The notes under the pieces were generated by a model. It saw only the letters and a list, made by a program, of their open reading frames with translations. It did not search any database and was not told the DNA's origin. Below, in pieces: positions 1-19,112 of a stretch of DNA of 64,000 nucleotides. The position numbers were made by a program, and so were the translations under genes. How positions within the stretch are numbered: position 1 is the first letter of the stretch; each line of letters starts with the position of its first letter. Source of the DNA: Cristatella mucedo (Eukaryota > Bryozoa > Phylactolaemata > Cristatellidae); contig WPIO01000001.1 of assembly GCA_009760855.2 (NCBI GenBank), forward strand, positions 12,507,501 to 12,571,500. Direction: 5' to 3'.

Positions 1-76
<76 letters not shown>

Positions 77-146
77 CAGAGACAGAGACAGAGACAGACA
101 GAGACAGACAGACAGACAAATAGACAGACAGAGAGGAGCAAGAGAG

Positions 147-193
<47 letters not shown>
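1..193. repeat. (GA)n microsatellite with GACAGA variants
   Basis: A purine-rich tract opens the window: pure GA for about 58 bases, then GAGACA/GACA units, then pure GA again to about 193. It runs off the left edge, so its full length is unknown. Confidence 0.97.
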
Positions 194-6339
<6,146 letters not shown>

Positions 6340-6645
6340 AAGAACAATAATAGTAATAACACACTTGATAAAGCGCCCTCAGATAACTCAATTTCTTTCT
6401 AGGTGCTTTACATTTGCTGGAAAGGAAACACGATCGAATGGTGAGTGGTATCATGCTTGATTAGCAACCTGAATAACACGGTTAGGTGTGACATGCACTG
6501 GGTTAGCATGCAAGTGTGGTTAGTGGCAGCATGCAACAGTGTCAGCAGGCATAAGCACATGAAGGACGAATCACAGGGACCCACTAAATGCTGTCATAAA
6601 TAGTTGCACTTTTAATGTTTTGAGAAGACTGTCCCTGTCTTTCAG
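6340..6645 (-). mobile_element. L2-like non-LTR retrotransposon, 3' end only
   Basis: Read on the minus strand, the fragment holds the end of the coding region and 3' UTR, then the conserved hairpin (AAAGC.CC arm near 6,405, GGGCGCTTT arm near 6,372) and an ATT-rich tail at the low-coordinate end. The 3' UTR matches the other copies in this window, for example the one at 14.6 kb. It is 5'-truncated, as is usual for target-primed reverse transcription. Only about 300 bases remain. Confidence 0.85.
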
Positions 6646-8217
6646 CTAACCATTTTAATTAGTGCCGGGCCTTCGTCTGTGTAGCATTGAATGGTTCACC
6701 AGTTTTGAGCAGTACATCAACCGTGTCGACGCAGCCGTGACAATGCACCTTGCTCTGCCTCACTCGAATGTGAGCGTGCTATTCGTAAGGTTTTTCGTGT
6801 GCCCTCGTGTTCTTGACCTGAGTGCTAATGCTGCCTTCTTTTTATGCTCCAAACGTTGGCCGAACGACCTTTAGTGAGCATTCCTTTGCTTCTCTACCTG
6901 TGCATACCCTCGGCATCATCGGATTGCCGGCTGCCGAATAGTTTTCCCCTCCGATGAGCACTGGTATGATACATATCCATGGTCATTCAGCGTGGCTATT
7001 AATAACTGCAGCACTGGGAGGCACCTGCTGTGGGCTGCCAGTCGTGTGGGTTTTGCGAAAGGAAGCCTACCCAGTCAGATCCGGAAGTGACTCAGCGATT
7101 CTTGCTCTCGGTTTGCTCCCTTGCGGCCGGTTGGTGTGAAAGTACCATTGGCTGCCCAGTTCTGTGCTCCTCTCGGGAGAGGGGTCGGCTACTCCTCTAC
7201 CCCATTTTCAAAGAGAGGCTGAGTAGCATCGCAGCTTATGCTCGTCTTTCCCTGCTTGTTGCCTTGGGGCATTGGTCATGTCAATGTAAGCTGATCAAAG
7301 AAAAAATCTTGACCAGCTGTGTGGGCCGTGTCTGGCTTCCCCTCCCCCCTCTTTGCCAAGGAATCGTCTGGACTTGTTGGCCCCCCCCCCGAGGCTAGTT
7401 AGCTGAGTGTGCTCCACTGCAACTCTTAGCTCAGGCTTTGCTCGGCAGTGACGTTTTCGCTGTGCCTCCTTTCTCAATTGAGCTGCTGGTGCTAAATGTT
7501 CGCCTTTGATTTTCGTGTCTTGTCTCCCGGCACAAAGAGAGTGTTCCCACCTCCCTGTGCATGGCAATGGGACCCTTTTGCCCCTGTCTCTTGTCGGTTC
7601 ACAATGCTGCGATGCGTTGTGCGATTTGGTGTGGACCATGACAAAAGGGTACACAGCCATCAAGTGGATAAACTAATGGGCTTTGAGCTGCCATCGGTGC
7701 TGTCTGCTGTAAGGAGGGGCGGCTGCCCCCTGCAGCTGCCGAACTCCCTCCAGCTGTGCTAGCCCCTGGTGCTGCTGCAGTTGACGAACTGCCTGCACTT
7801 TTATTTTCATATTCGTGGGCCACTTTGTATTGTGCTAAGCAGAACCTTGCTCCTAGGGTCTACTCACTCGGTGGATTGGTTCTACTTTTCTGTGCTGCCT
7901 GACCTCTGCTCACAGCTCTTTCCCGCGTGCACTCGCTCTAGATTTTTGTGTGCACTTTATTAGGAAAATGGCGGCTTTAAGTTTTCTAGGCCGATTGCTG
8001 CTATCATCTTCCTCGGGCTTTAGCTTGGCCCTTTGGTTGCATGGTTGGTCATGTATCAGTTGTGAGCAGCTCGGCGCTGTGCTCTTGCTGTGAGCCCACG
8101 TGTGCACCACGAGGGAGACTGCTATGGGTGTAGTTTATCATATTCTTTTGTGCTGTGCTCCTGACATGAGTTCTAGACAGCTTGGCTTCATTGCTGTTGA
8201 GCCTTTTACGACCTGTA
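6646..8217. other. Gene-less stretch
   Basis: No gene or element recognised. A minus-strand Ala/Ser/Gly-rich frame near 7,600-7,830 is low complexity and has no domain. A run of C lies near 7,381-7,390. Confidence 0.5.
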
Positions 8218-8246
8218 GACACACACACACACACACCCCCCCCCCT
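8218..8246. repeat. (AC)n followed by C-run
   Basis: About nine AC units pass directly into a run of about ten C. The compound repeat lies inside the longest open frame of the window (minus strand 8,049-8,801), which argues against that frame being a gene. Confidence 0.95.
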
Positions 8247-8946
8247 TGCGCCCAGGTTTGTCTGGCCAACTCGAGCTCCTCTCACCTGTATGCATGCATG
8301 TTGTTGGCTGTCGAGTTCTCTGCTTCCGGTGCTCACAATGTTGCACGCTAGATGCTTGCAAGTGCGCCTTTTCTCTCTCTTTACAGGTGACATGGCCACG
8401 GTCCCTGCAGTTTGCTGGAAATGCCTGCCTTTCTCCAGTTTGGCTTCTGGCACAGGCCCGGCATTTGCAGCCATTTGAGTCCACCTGACATCCACCATTG
8501 CTGCAGCCGGCGATCCAATTACCATCACCCTGCCATTGCCTCGGAGGATACCAGCAGCGGTTGTTCTGGCCGCGGCAGCTGTACATAATCTGTAGATACG
8601 GGATGCTGACTCTTTTGCTAAGCTCTCTCGTGCTCTTGTTCTGTTGCACCTTCCGTTTCCTCTAGCGATCTTTTGTGCAGCCCGCGAGAGCTTACGAGCT
8701 CGTCGCAGTGTTGACTGCGGCCGTGCGGCTGCCGGTTCCCGGGTCGTCGCCGGCCTCAGTGGGAGGCATGCAAGAAGCGGCTGTATATTAAATATGAACA
8801 AAACTGAACCAGGCCTGAACTAGCATATGATGTCAACTATTTATCTGCACACCGGTGCACGCGCACAAACGTGGCTGGCAGGCGGGCTCAGCAGCTCAGC
8901 CCTGCCGTGCGTCGTCCCATATAAGACGCCGAAGCATGCCAAGCCA

Positions 8947-8982
8947 CAGCAACAGCAGCGGCGGCAGCAGCAGCAGCAGCAG
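8947..8982. repeat. Imperfect (CAG)n tract
   Basis: CAG/CAA/CGG triplets that would encode a Gln/Arg-rich run in one plus-strand frame. No surrounding protein is recognised, so I treat it as a simple repeat. Confidence 0.85.
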
Positions 8983-10074
8983 TGTGTGGCAGCTAGTGGG
9001 GATGAGCACCCGGAATGGGTGGTCGCATCATCTGCCGCATTGCTGCCATCAGTAGTCGAACGCCTGCCATCGAGCAGTGTCGAGCTTCTGCCAGGGACAG
9101 TGCTGACACTGGCAGCACTGGCCTGCCGGTGCTTCTCTGGCGCCTGAATGCAGAGCTGTGCGCTGTAACGGCTCACTGTAATGTCAGCAGGCTGAGACTG
9201 AGATAAATGGCGCTGCCTGCTATTGCAGCGTTCGCTTCACTGTAGACACTGTCATGTTTTCACATGAGCCTCTATTTTTATATAGATATATATATATATA
9301 TCTGTTTTTTAAGGTATTTTCCTATGCCTGCCAGTGCCACGAGGTCTAGTGCAGTTCCCGTAAGTTATTTGCAAGGAGGGCTTGGTCCAAAGTGGTGCAC
9401 TTGAGCATTGTGAAGCAATCTAATCTTATCAGTGAGAAGGTGCTGGGCTGTTGACAGCCTGGCTAATATCCCATGATTGTTTGTCAGAGAATGAGCCCCA
9501 AGCTTGTGCAAAGGGCATATCTGGTTGAATGCCATGATAGGCCCTTGGCTTTCCATTGACTCTTGTGCCTTGCCCTGGCCACGTTAGTACTTACATCGTT
9601 TGCTGTAGCTGCCACAGCGGCAGCTGCAGAAAACTGCAGCTCGTAGAGCAGCAGCTGCAGCAGGCTGTCTTCTCTCTGACCCCTCCATCTGACGTCACAG
9701 CTGATAATGCTGCAAACTTGTCTTCTACGTGTTTGTCTACATGTACACTTGACAATGCATACATGCTATCATATTTGCATTGACTGTCCTTATCATCTTG
9801 AAGCTACCAAATAAATAATGTTAATGATGTATATAGTGAGGAAACTGTTTTTCGTGCGTAATAAAAACCAATATGACCCATCCATGTATGCCTGTCTCTT
9901 GGTTGTCGCGCAATGTGCGCATTTGCTGCTATAAAGTTATAAAGGCTGTGTGCCCCCCTCCACACCTAATTTACAGCAGCTGACGAGCAGGTAGGCTCTG
10001 TCTTAGTTTTATTATCCAAAGGTGCCTCTAAAAGATCTGATTGACCACCATTGCTCAAGTGTTTGCAGAGATAT
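8983..10074. other. Gene-less stretch
   Basis: No gene recognised. It holds a short TA run near 9,281-9,301 and two AATAAA-like hexamers near 9,811 and 9,860 that could be chance in AT-rich sequence. Confidence 0.5.
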
Positions 10075-10161
10075 GCTTCCTTTGCAGCAAATGTAAAGTG
10101 CCTTGAAAGAGATTTCGAGTTTTCTGAGGGTTCTTTGAGTTCTCTATCGAATGCACTATTA
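10075..10161 (+). mobile_element. L2-like 3' tail, severely 5'-truncated
   Basis: It starts with the TTTGCAGCAAATGTAAAG motif that precedes the hairpin in other copies, then a degraded hairpin, and ends in an ATT/AATA microsatellite. That microsatellite abuts the tail of an oppositely oriented copy. Confidence 0.8.
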
Positions 10162-10523
10162 ATAATAATAATGTACTTGATAAAGTGCCCTCAAGAACTC
10201 ACTTTCTAGGTGCTTCACATTTGCTGCAAAGGGAGCCGCGATTGAATGGTGAGTAACATCATGCTTGATAAACAATGTGAAGAACATGGTTAGGGGTGCA
10301 GTGCACAAGTGTCAGCTTGCAAGTGTGGTTAGTGGCAGCATGCACAGTGTCAGCACGCATAAGCATGTGAAGGACGAATCGCAGGGACCCACTAAATGCT
10401 GCCCTAAATAGGTGTGTTTAAGCTCTTTTTAAATGTGGTCAAGTCAGGGGATGTTCTGACGCAAGTCGGGAGGGAGTTCCAGGCTTTGGGAGCATATGAA
10501 CTAAATGCACGGTCTCCCAAGGA
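10162..10523 (-). mobile_element. L2-like non-LTR retrotransposon, 3' end
   Basis: The minus-strand copy begins with an AAT-rich tail and the hairpin (GATAAAGTGCCC arm near 10,179, GGTGCTT near 10,209), continues through the shared 3' UTR (AGGACGAATCGCAGGGACCC), and includes the last part of the reverse transcriptase C-terminus. The 5' truncation falls at the codons for the TNLKSFGDR region, next to a short ATT repeat near 10,507. Confidence 0.87.
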
Positions 10524-10607
10524 CTATTATTATTATATGGTCTAGAAGGTACTTGGTAGAGGGCCAGTGCAGCTTAGTGCAGTGGTTCCTAAACGTACCC
10601 TAGTCCT

Positions 10608-12541
<1,934 letters not shown>

Positions 12542-13207
12542 CAGTCGTCCCTCGCTGCTTGGCGCTTCAACTTTAGTGGCTTCACTCTGGCTCGGTTTTA
12601 AAATACAAGTACATTCTTTAAAAAGTTGATCAAGATAGGGAAAGTGATACACCGTGCACTCGGTTGTCTGCATAAATTATACAAGCCTGTATTGCGATTA
12701 AAATTAAAATTACTGTGCGTACGGAACGCGGAAGAAGACGACGACGCACCTGTTGAAGATACTGCACCACCTGAAGACTCTCCTACTGAAGTCGGGCCTT
12801 CAGAGGAGCAGTAACCTTGCTCTTCTTTGCTGTGCTGTACATCTCTTCATCTTAATGGCTTCATCCCAAAACGCACCATTTTTATAGCTTGGTATTTGTG
12901 CCTAAGAATTGTGTGTGTGCAATTAATAGTACAATAATAACATATATTTTTAAAGTCTAATGTGTCATTCTATCTTATTTTGTCTAATATATTAGGTAAT
13001 ACGAGTGGAAAGGTGACTAAAGGCGTGTTATTTTATGTCTATTGGGCTCTAATAATGTTAAAAACCGTATTTAGATGGTCGTGAGCAGGTTTTCTATGCT
13101 TAAGTACAGAAATATTTTATTTATAGATATAAGAATTCTACTGTGTGGAAATTCACTTTTCACACTAGAGTCTGGAACTGATTAACTGGGATAAACGAGG
13201 GACACTG
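12542..13207 (+). mobile_element. Pogo/Tigger-like (Tc1/mariner superfamily) DNA transposon, internally deleted
   Basis: The left end reads CAGTCGTCCCTCG; the reverse complement of the right end reads CAGTGTCCCTCG, giving terminal inverted repeats that differ by one indel. Each end is flanked by TA (12,540-12,541 and 13,208-13,209), the target duplication of this superfamily. From memory, both ends resemble pogo/Tigger-like consensus ends whose TCGCGG motifs have decayed here by CpG loss. At about 666 bases it is far shorter than an autonomous element (roughly 2-3 kb). The interior keeps an acidic frame ending at 12,814 that fits a transposase C-terminus, so it is a deletion derivative rather than a pure TIR element. 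Confidence 0.85.
12720..12814 (+). pseudogene. Acidic C-terminal remnant, probably of a pogo/Tigger-like transposase
   Basis: The last about 30 codons of an open frame are rich in Asp, Glu and Pro (EEDDDAP, EDTAPPEDSP) and end in a TAA stop. Pogo/Tigger-type transposases commonly end in an acidic tail after the DDE domain. The position inside the TIR-bounded element supports this origin. No DNA-binding or DDE segment remains upstream, where the frame is AT-rich and unlike protein. It could instead be an unrelated host exon tail, but the enclosing TIRs make that less likely. Confidence 0.55.
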
Positions 13208-13209
13208 TA

Positions 13210-14163
13210 TGGACAGTATTGCCATTGAGCTTCGGACTTGGGGGGTGGCAAGGATCCGGTATTGAGTTAGCTAGCCTCTCGAGAACAAGGCTTACATAGA
13301 GGCACCGGCACAATGAAATTTTGACCGTGTAACTGCAGCTTGAGAGAGAGAGAGAGAGAGGGGGAGAGAGAGCACAAGAGCAGGAGCACCGGGCAAGTTT
13401 AGCCGAGCAGCACAATCGATGGTTGGTGAATGGCGTGATAATACACTCACCATCTTGAGCGACCGTTGAGTGCATACATGCAGCCCACCACGCATTATCA
13501 TATGCTGCCGATCTGGCCGGTGGATCAGTGGATGGATGTCGAGCGACACATGCTCGTAGGCCACGTGTTCGTACGTGCACCACCCTATCATACCAGGGTC
13601 CCTGTCGTTAGGTGTATGTGATGAAAGGGAGTTTCGCTGCTTACCGCCGACCCATGGGCGCGGTCTCGTTGCAAATCAGCAGCTGCCCAACAGACCGAAG
13701 CCCGTGCCTATGTGCACGGCACTAGCATCGGGACTAATATGCGGCTGCTAACTACAAGATCGGCGGCCATGAACCTGGGCTGTCAAATCGGTTCACCATT
13801 TGTATTACCGATGGGTGCTCAGGGGCTGTCAGTTCAGCTCCATCAAGCCCAGGAATGTCAAGTTCAAACCGGCTGGCATCTGTGTATCTTTGTCACTCTG
13901 CTATGCACGTCTATCCGTGATGCATTTATATTCAGCTTTCTTCTTAGATTATGTTACTGCCCCAGCACTTGCTTACCTTGCTGTGCTTTGGGTCACCTTT
14001 TTATAGTCATTCCTGATATCCTTATAGAACGCCCGTCAAAAGCTTTCCGGCATGAAACGAAAATGGGCATTCTGTGATCAGGAACTGAATGTAGTGAATT
14101 GTGGGGAATTGATAAGTGCATCGTATGCATGCTGAGAAGGTCAGCTGTATATCCTCAGTGTCC
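13210..14163. other. Gene-less stretch with short (GA)n
   Basis: No gene recognised. A short GA microsatellite lies at about 13,342-13,372. Confidence 0.5.
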
Positions 14164-14175
14164 AGTGTGTGTGTG

Positions 14176-14216
<41 letters not shown>

Positions 14217-14336
14217 GTGTGTGTGTGTGTGTGTGTGTAGGTGTGCACGCGAGAGTGTGTGTGTGTGCAAGTGTGTTGTGTAAGTGTGCATGTGTGTGTG
14301 TGTGTGTGCCTGCGTGCGTGCGTGTGTGTGTGTGCC

Positions 14337-14424
<88 letters not shown>
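14164..14424. repeat. Imperfect (GT)n microsatellite
   Basis: About 260 bases of GT repeats, broken by GTAG, GCGC, CCTGC and similar interruptions. The final 60 bases are nearly perfect. Confidence 0.97.
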
Positions 14425-14425
<1 letters not shown>

Positions 14426-14636
14426 CTGATATTGCCCAAGTATGCCATCAGGCTGATAAATACTGTTAAAAGGCTTTTGTAAAAGATTTATGGAAAATGT
14501 AATGTACCAGAAAGCCAGCTAGCAATATTGATCCAGCACCTGTCATTTCGGATCAATCTGCTGATTCACCGAGACTCTCATTCCTCCTTCTCTTCATCCC
14601 CCTTCTGTGAGCCATATTTAGATGCTGTGGGTACAC

Positions 14637-15405
14637 CAAATAATAATAATATAATAGTAATAATAATGCACTTGATAAAGCGCCCTCAGAGAACTCAATC
14701 TCTTTCTAGGCGCTTTATATTTGCTGCAGAGGAACATGCAATTGAAAGGTGAGTAATATCATGCTTGAAAATCAAACAAAATGAATAACATGGTTAGGAC
14801 ACAAAATGAATAACATAGACATGCACAGGGTCAGCATGCAAATGTGGTTAGTGGCAGCATGCACAGTGTCAGCACGCATAAGTACATCAAGGACGAATCA
14901 CAGGGACCCACTAAATGCTGTCCTAAATAGGTGTGTTTTTAATTTCTGTTTAAATGTGGTGAAGTTAGGAGATGTTGTGATGCAAATCGGGAGGGAGTTC
15001 CAGGCTTTGGGAGCATACGAAGTAAATGCACGGTCTCCAAAGGATTTGAGGTTTGTACGAGGTATTGGTAAACTGTTATATTCCAAAAAGCAGGTGATAC
15101 GATGCTTGGCCTGGTGGGGGAGTAGATCTGAGAGATAGGCTTGAGCCAAAGAACGAAGTGACCTAAAAGTGAGCGACAAAACCTTGAAGTCAACCCGTTG
15201 CTTGACTGGTAGCCAGTGCAGGTCGGCGAGAAGTGGTGTGATTTGGCAACTGTGATGCTCACGACAGTTAAGCCTAGTTGCTGAGTTTTGCACAAGGTGC
15301 AGGCACCTGATTGCACATGCCGGTAGGCCAGTAAGCAGTGAGTTGCAGAAGTCGAGATGGGATGTCACGAATGCATGGACCCACTTGGACGTGGTATCCT
15401 TATCT
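14637..15405 (-). mobile_element. L2-like non-LTR retrotransposon, 3' third
   Basis: The minus-strand element has an (ATT)n tail, the conserved hairpin near 14,670-14,715, a 3' UTR of about 200 bases and a coding segment of about 155 codons. The high-coordinate end corresponds to the codons LDKDTTSK, nearly the same truncation point as the copy at 32.3-33.0 kb. Confidence 0.93.
14898..15396 (-). pseudogene. L2-like reverse transcriptase C-terminus (truncated)
   Basis: The open frame encodes the region after the polymerase palm of an L2/CR1-type ORF2. Landmarks in order are SHLDFCNSLL (thumb), LVQNSATRL, LADLHWLPVKQRVDFK, YLSDLLPHQAKHR, SFGDRAFTSYAPKAWNSLP, and FKQKLKTHLFRTAF at the end. In full elements this segment follows endonuclease and reverse transcriptase domains, both absent here because of 5' truncation. 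The frame is intact over about 156 codons, suggesting a comparatively young copy, but it cannot be functional alone. Confidence 0.9.
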
Positions 15406-16227
15406 AACTAAACAAGCCCGAATTTTAGCAATGTTAAGTTAAATAAAAAGCGGCTGCTGTGTTGACTCAACTTGTAATCTTGGTTCCAGCCAAGCTGTGG
15501 GCATACAACATGACCTTCGCACGAGGTCAACACGAACAGGGATATGGTTTTGCAATTAATTAGTCTTGGTAAGTCCTGTTGTACAAGCAGGTGATTCGCA
15601 TAGCCATGGATATGCCGGAGAGAGAGCCAGACCTTTTTCTTTCCAGGGGCCAGCCAACCATTGGAAGGTGATAGTTTGTCCACCTCTTGGCTATCCAGTG
15701 GTTCCTGTCAGTTGGTTCAAGCTGTTGGCCATCACCTGCTGCCCTTCCTTTCTAGCACCTATGCCTAGCAGTAACAGACTACCATGTAAGCAAATTTAGA
15801 CTGCTGCACTTGCCTTATGCTGCTAGAGCACTGTTACGGTGCCGGACCCTCAGACATTAGCTGCACCAGTGCTGGGCATCAGTCTTGGCATAACAATGCC
15901 TCAATTGCCTGCGATAAAAGTGACTTTGCTGCAAAGAAGTCCTGCAGTTGGCACGTACGTACTGAAGACCTGGGTAGCACAACTGCTTCGTCTGCACGGC
16001 AGCAGAGGTGAATGCCGCTGACAGTATCGGCAGACAGACAGACAGACTCTGCTGCTATGCTCCAGCTGAACTGATGCCAGCTTGGACTAGCCCAGCAAGG
16101 CACAGTAGTCCTCACAGGGTTATTTGCTGAAGCGCTGCACTTTGCAACGCATACAGCTCTAACAGCATAATGACGACTTGGTGCCCTGCGAAGACAGCTG
16201 TGAGAGCTGGGCTAGTGATCTCTACTA
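15406..16227. other. Gene-less stretch
   Basis: Short overlapping frames only; no domain, repeat family or RNA recognised. Confidence 0.5.
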
Positions 16228-16312
16228 TGTCCCTTTGCAGCAAATGTAAAGCGCCTAGAAAGAGATTGAATTCTCCGATGGCGCTTTATCAGATGTATTA
16301 TTATTATTATTG
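16228..16312 (+). mobile_element. L2-like 3' tail, severely 5'-truncated
   Basis: It contains GCAGCAAATGTAAAGCGCC, the inner AGAGATTGAATTCTC stem, GGCGCTTTATC and an (ATT)5-like tail. The insertion is only about 85 bases long. The hairpin arms AAAGCGCC and GGCGCTTT are perfect complements. Confidence 0.88.
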
Positions 16313-16373
16313 TGTACCCAAGGGATGGAGAGCGGAGAGATGATATACATGCAGGCCGTGAGTAAAAGGAAAC

Positions 16374-16375
<2 letters not shown>

Positions 16376-16425
<50 letters not shown>

Positions 16426-16647
16426 CAAACAGAAACGGTGATGATGAATGGGAGAGATAGTGAAACAATGGAGAGATTGAGAAAGACGGTTAGGGGAGGG
16501 AGACAGCTAGAAATGGTAAGAAAGAAAGAGAAGAGGCAGGAAGGAGAGAAAAGGGAGACACGGCATAAGCTAGAAAACAAAACGTCGGACACACAGATTG
16601 ACAGAGAGAGAGAAAGAGAGAAAGAAAGAGAGAAAAAAAGAGAGAGA

Positions 16648-16703
<56 letters not shown>

Positions 16704-16740
16704 TAACGAGAGAGAGAGAGAGAGAGAAAAAGAGAGAGAA

Positions 16741-16805
<65 letters not shown>

Positions 16806-16840
16806 CGAGAGAGAGAGAGAAAGAGAAAGAGAGACGGAGT
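16376..16840. repeat. (GA)n and GA-rich purine tract
   Basis: Two GA microsatellite blocks (about 16,376-16,419 and 16,590-16,840) are separated by purine-rich sequence. The second block mixes GAGA with GAAAGA units. Arg/Glu-rich reading frames here are repeat artefacts. Confidence 0.95.
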
Positions 16841-19057
16841 CCTGCTAAGCAGACAGACTGATGGTGGAAGTCCGGCTAAGATGCAGAAAATGGTGGAATC
16901 AGGGCTAGCTGTAGCTAGTGTAGATCTTTAGTACCGATCCCCTACCTTACCTATCGACGAGGGCCTTATAACAGAGGGCTGGGCACAGTTTTCAATGAGC
17001 TTTAGGCAACCGACACGCCATTGAGTCGCATCATGGACTCTGTCAGGCAGTCGGCTGTTGCCGATGAGCTTGTCGCAAGTAGAAATGGTAGGCCTGCCAA
17101 CTTGCCCGGCGGTCGGGCCGGTGCATGAATTTTTTTTCTTCATTTTATGCAAGCGACACCTGCCCACTTGAGATGGATTGTGCAACGTGTGGGCTGCAAG
17201 CGACCGGCACAGTGCTGGCTTCAGAGAGGCTTTGTGCCAGCTGGCAGAGCCCGCCCGAGCCTGGGCATCCGAGTGGTAGCAAGTGTCCGACCACTGCATC
17301 CCGACACAGGCCTCTCTCCATCGGCACCGAAAGAGCAACGCTCCCACGTCCTCTGCCTCGCTTGCCGAGCAAGAGAGGGAGCGCATTCGGTGTTTGAGCG
17401 GTTTTTTGAGTCTGCGTAACTTGCGAACGTACACGTTTCGACCCACAAATAAGTAACTCCTACCAGCAGTTTCTTCTGTGCGCCATCAGGCTGCCACCGG
17501 CCGCCTGACAATCGCCTCGAGCCTGCACGCCAGCACACACGCATGCGCATCAAACTTTCCGCCACCTGCTGTACACAGGCGAGAAAAGTGTGGGCACCTT
17601 GCGAGAGCCGAAGGCGAGAGGGAAAACTCAGGAAGCAGGTCACGTTCACATGACTGCCACGCTGGTCGCGGCAGGCATGTCCAGACTGTGCGGGCACACG
17701 TGTAGTAACTCTGGCCCTGTACATAAGGCAGGTGACAAATGCCCACTCCACCCGAGGTCGGCATCTCAGTGCCGACATTTGGCAGCCACTGCTGGCCGTG
17801 TAGCCTGGGCAGTCGGGCAAACTTCCTGGTCGGCTAAAGGAGAAATTGCCTTTGCCGATGGCTTGTCAGCTTAGACCCGAACATCAGCTGGTGCAGAGCT
17901 GCTGCTTAAGAAGAGCTGCAGCTCGGAAGCGCCACAGTTGCTGCTGCTGGGGTAGTGCCATCGCTACAGCTGCTACCTGTTTGCTCTTCACTTACCGCAC
18001 CCAGGTTAAAAGCAAACAGACACCTTGCGCATGGGTGCAAGTTCATGGGGCACCCAAAAGAATGTGGATCAAGTCTCTTTTGCCTGCTTGCCAGCTTGCA
18101 ATGAGTATTCGCATTTGCTTGCAACTTTGAAGGAGTTGCAGATCAACAATGAAAAGCCTTCATGCTGAGCAAAACTAAGCCCCCACCTCTGGGTTCTGTC
18201 ACTAGGACATCGCAGCATAGACACGCAGGTGCCGCACGGCCAGCAGCAAGATGTGCTTACATAAAAGCCAGATAACCAGACATGAGAGGAAAGCAGCAGC
18301 AGCTGTGCAGGGACGTGCTCATGCAGGTTGTTGCTTGAAAACCTTGCCAAGCTCTGCACCATTTTCACTACTTTTGATGATGGAAAAAGATCGCCTAAAT
18401 CGTAATCAATAATGTGCATCAATCGATCGAGTGACTGCGATCTCGGTAGAGAGCACTAAATCCTGTTGGTCCTCATATAATGGTGCTTTGCCGATAATGC
18501 TTCTCAGCGCCAGCGGCTGAACATAGCCATCGAAATCGGTACTCTATAAGTGCTGCACTCTGGCAATCAGTCTGGCAATGAATCTTGTCGAATAAAACTT
18601 CCTTTGTCCATCGTGTACCGTGAGTTTTCTTTTGCTTTCTCTCGCCGGCTTTTAGCTTTGGAGTCACGTGCATTAACAGCAAACGATCCTCGTCTTTTTC
18701 AAGCAAAATCGGCCACACCTTGTGCATGTCACTCGGTCGAAGGTGGTGTAAGGATATGGACAGCGGAGATGCAGTCCACTAAGTGACCGGTCTGCACGAT
18801 GGCAGCAGCAGTGCTGTCAGAAAATGTTCTCTCGCGGCACTTTGAGGTTCTTAGCAGCCTCGGTAACCTCTCGGTAACCTAACCGCCAGCCATATCCTGC
18901 GGTTAACCTCCAACTGAGGAATGTGCAGCTCTGCTGCTGCTGCTGCCCTCTCGGCTTATGCGCCACTTGGAGCAGTCCGAAAGTCTGCACAAAAATGCAA
19001 AACGCCATACGCATAAAGTATCTCTACAGATGATCGGTAAAAGACACCGAGCGTGTG
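16841..19057. other. Gene-less GC-rich stretch
   Basis: Several frames of 90-200 codons overlap on both strands (the longest on the minus strand near 17,221-17,820), none with a recognisable domain. A short CTG cluster lies near 18,928-18,945. Confidence 0.45.
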
Positions 19058-19112
19058 CAGCAGCAGCAGCAGCAGCCCATGTTGCTACTGCTGCCTCTGC
19101 TGCTGCTGCTGC
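19058..19112. repeat. (CAG)6 ... (CTG)n inverted triplet pair
   Basis: A CAG run at 19,058-19,076 is followed about 20 bases later by a CTG run at 19,098-19,112. The two runs are complementary, so a single strand could fold into a long hairpin. This DNA gives Ala runs in one frame and no recognisable protein. Confidence 0.85.

Noticed and set aside
8049-8801. 250-codon open frame on the minus strand
   Set aside because: No recognisable domain; Arg/Ala-rich composition; it reads through an (AC)n/C-run microsatellite; overlapping frames exist. Not annotated as a gene.
8827-9147. Polyglutamine gene exon
   Set aside because: The CAG tract sits in a frame without a recognisable protein, and other CAG clusters here are clearly non-coding minisatellites.
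16438-16861. Arg/Glu repeat protein
   Set aside because: Translation of GA-rich simple sequence.
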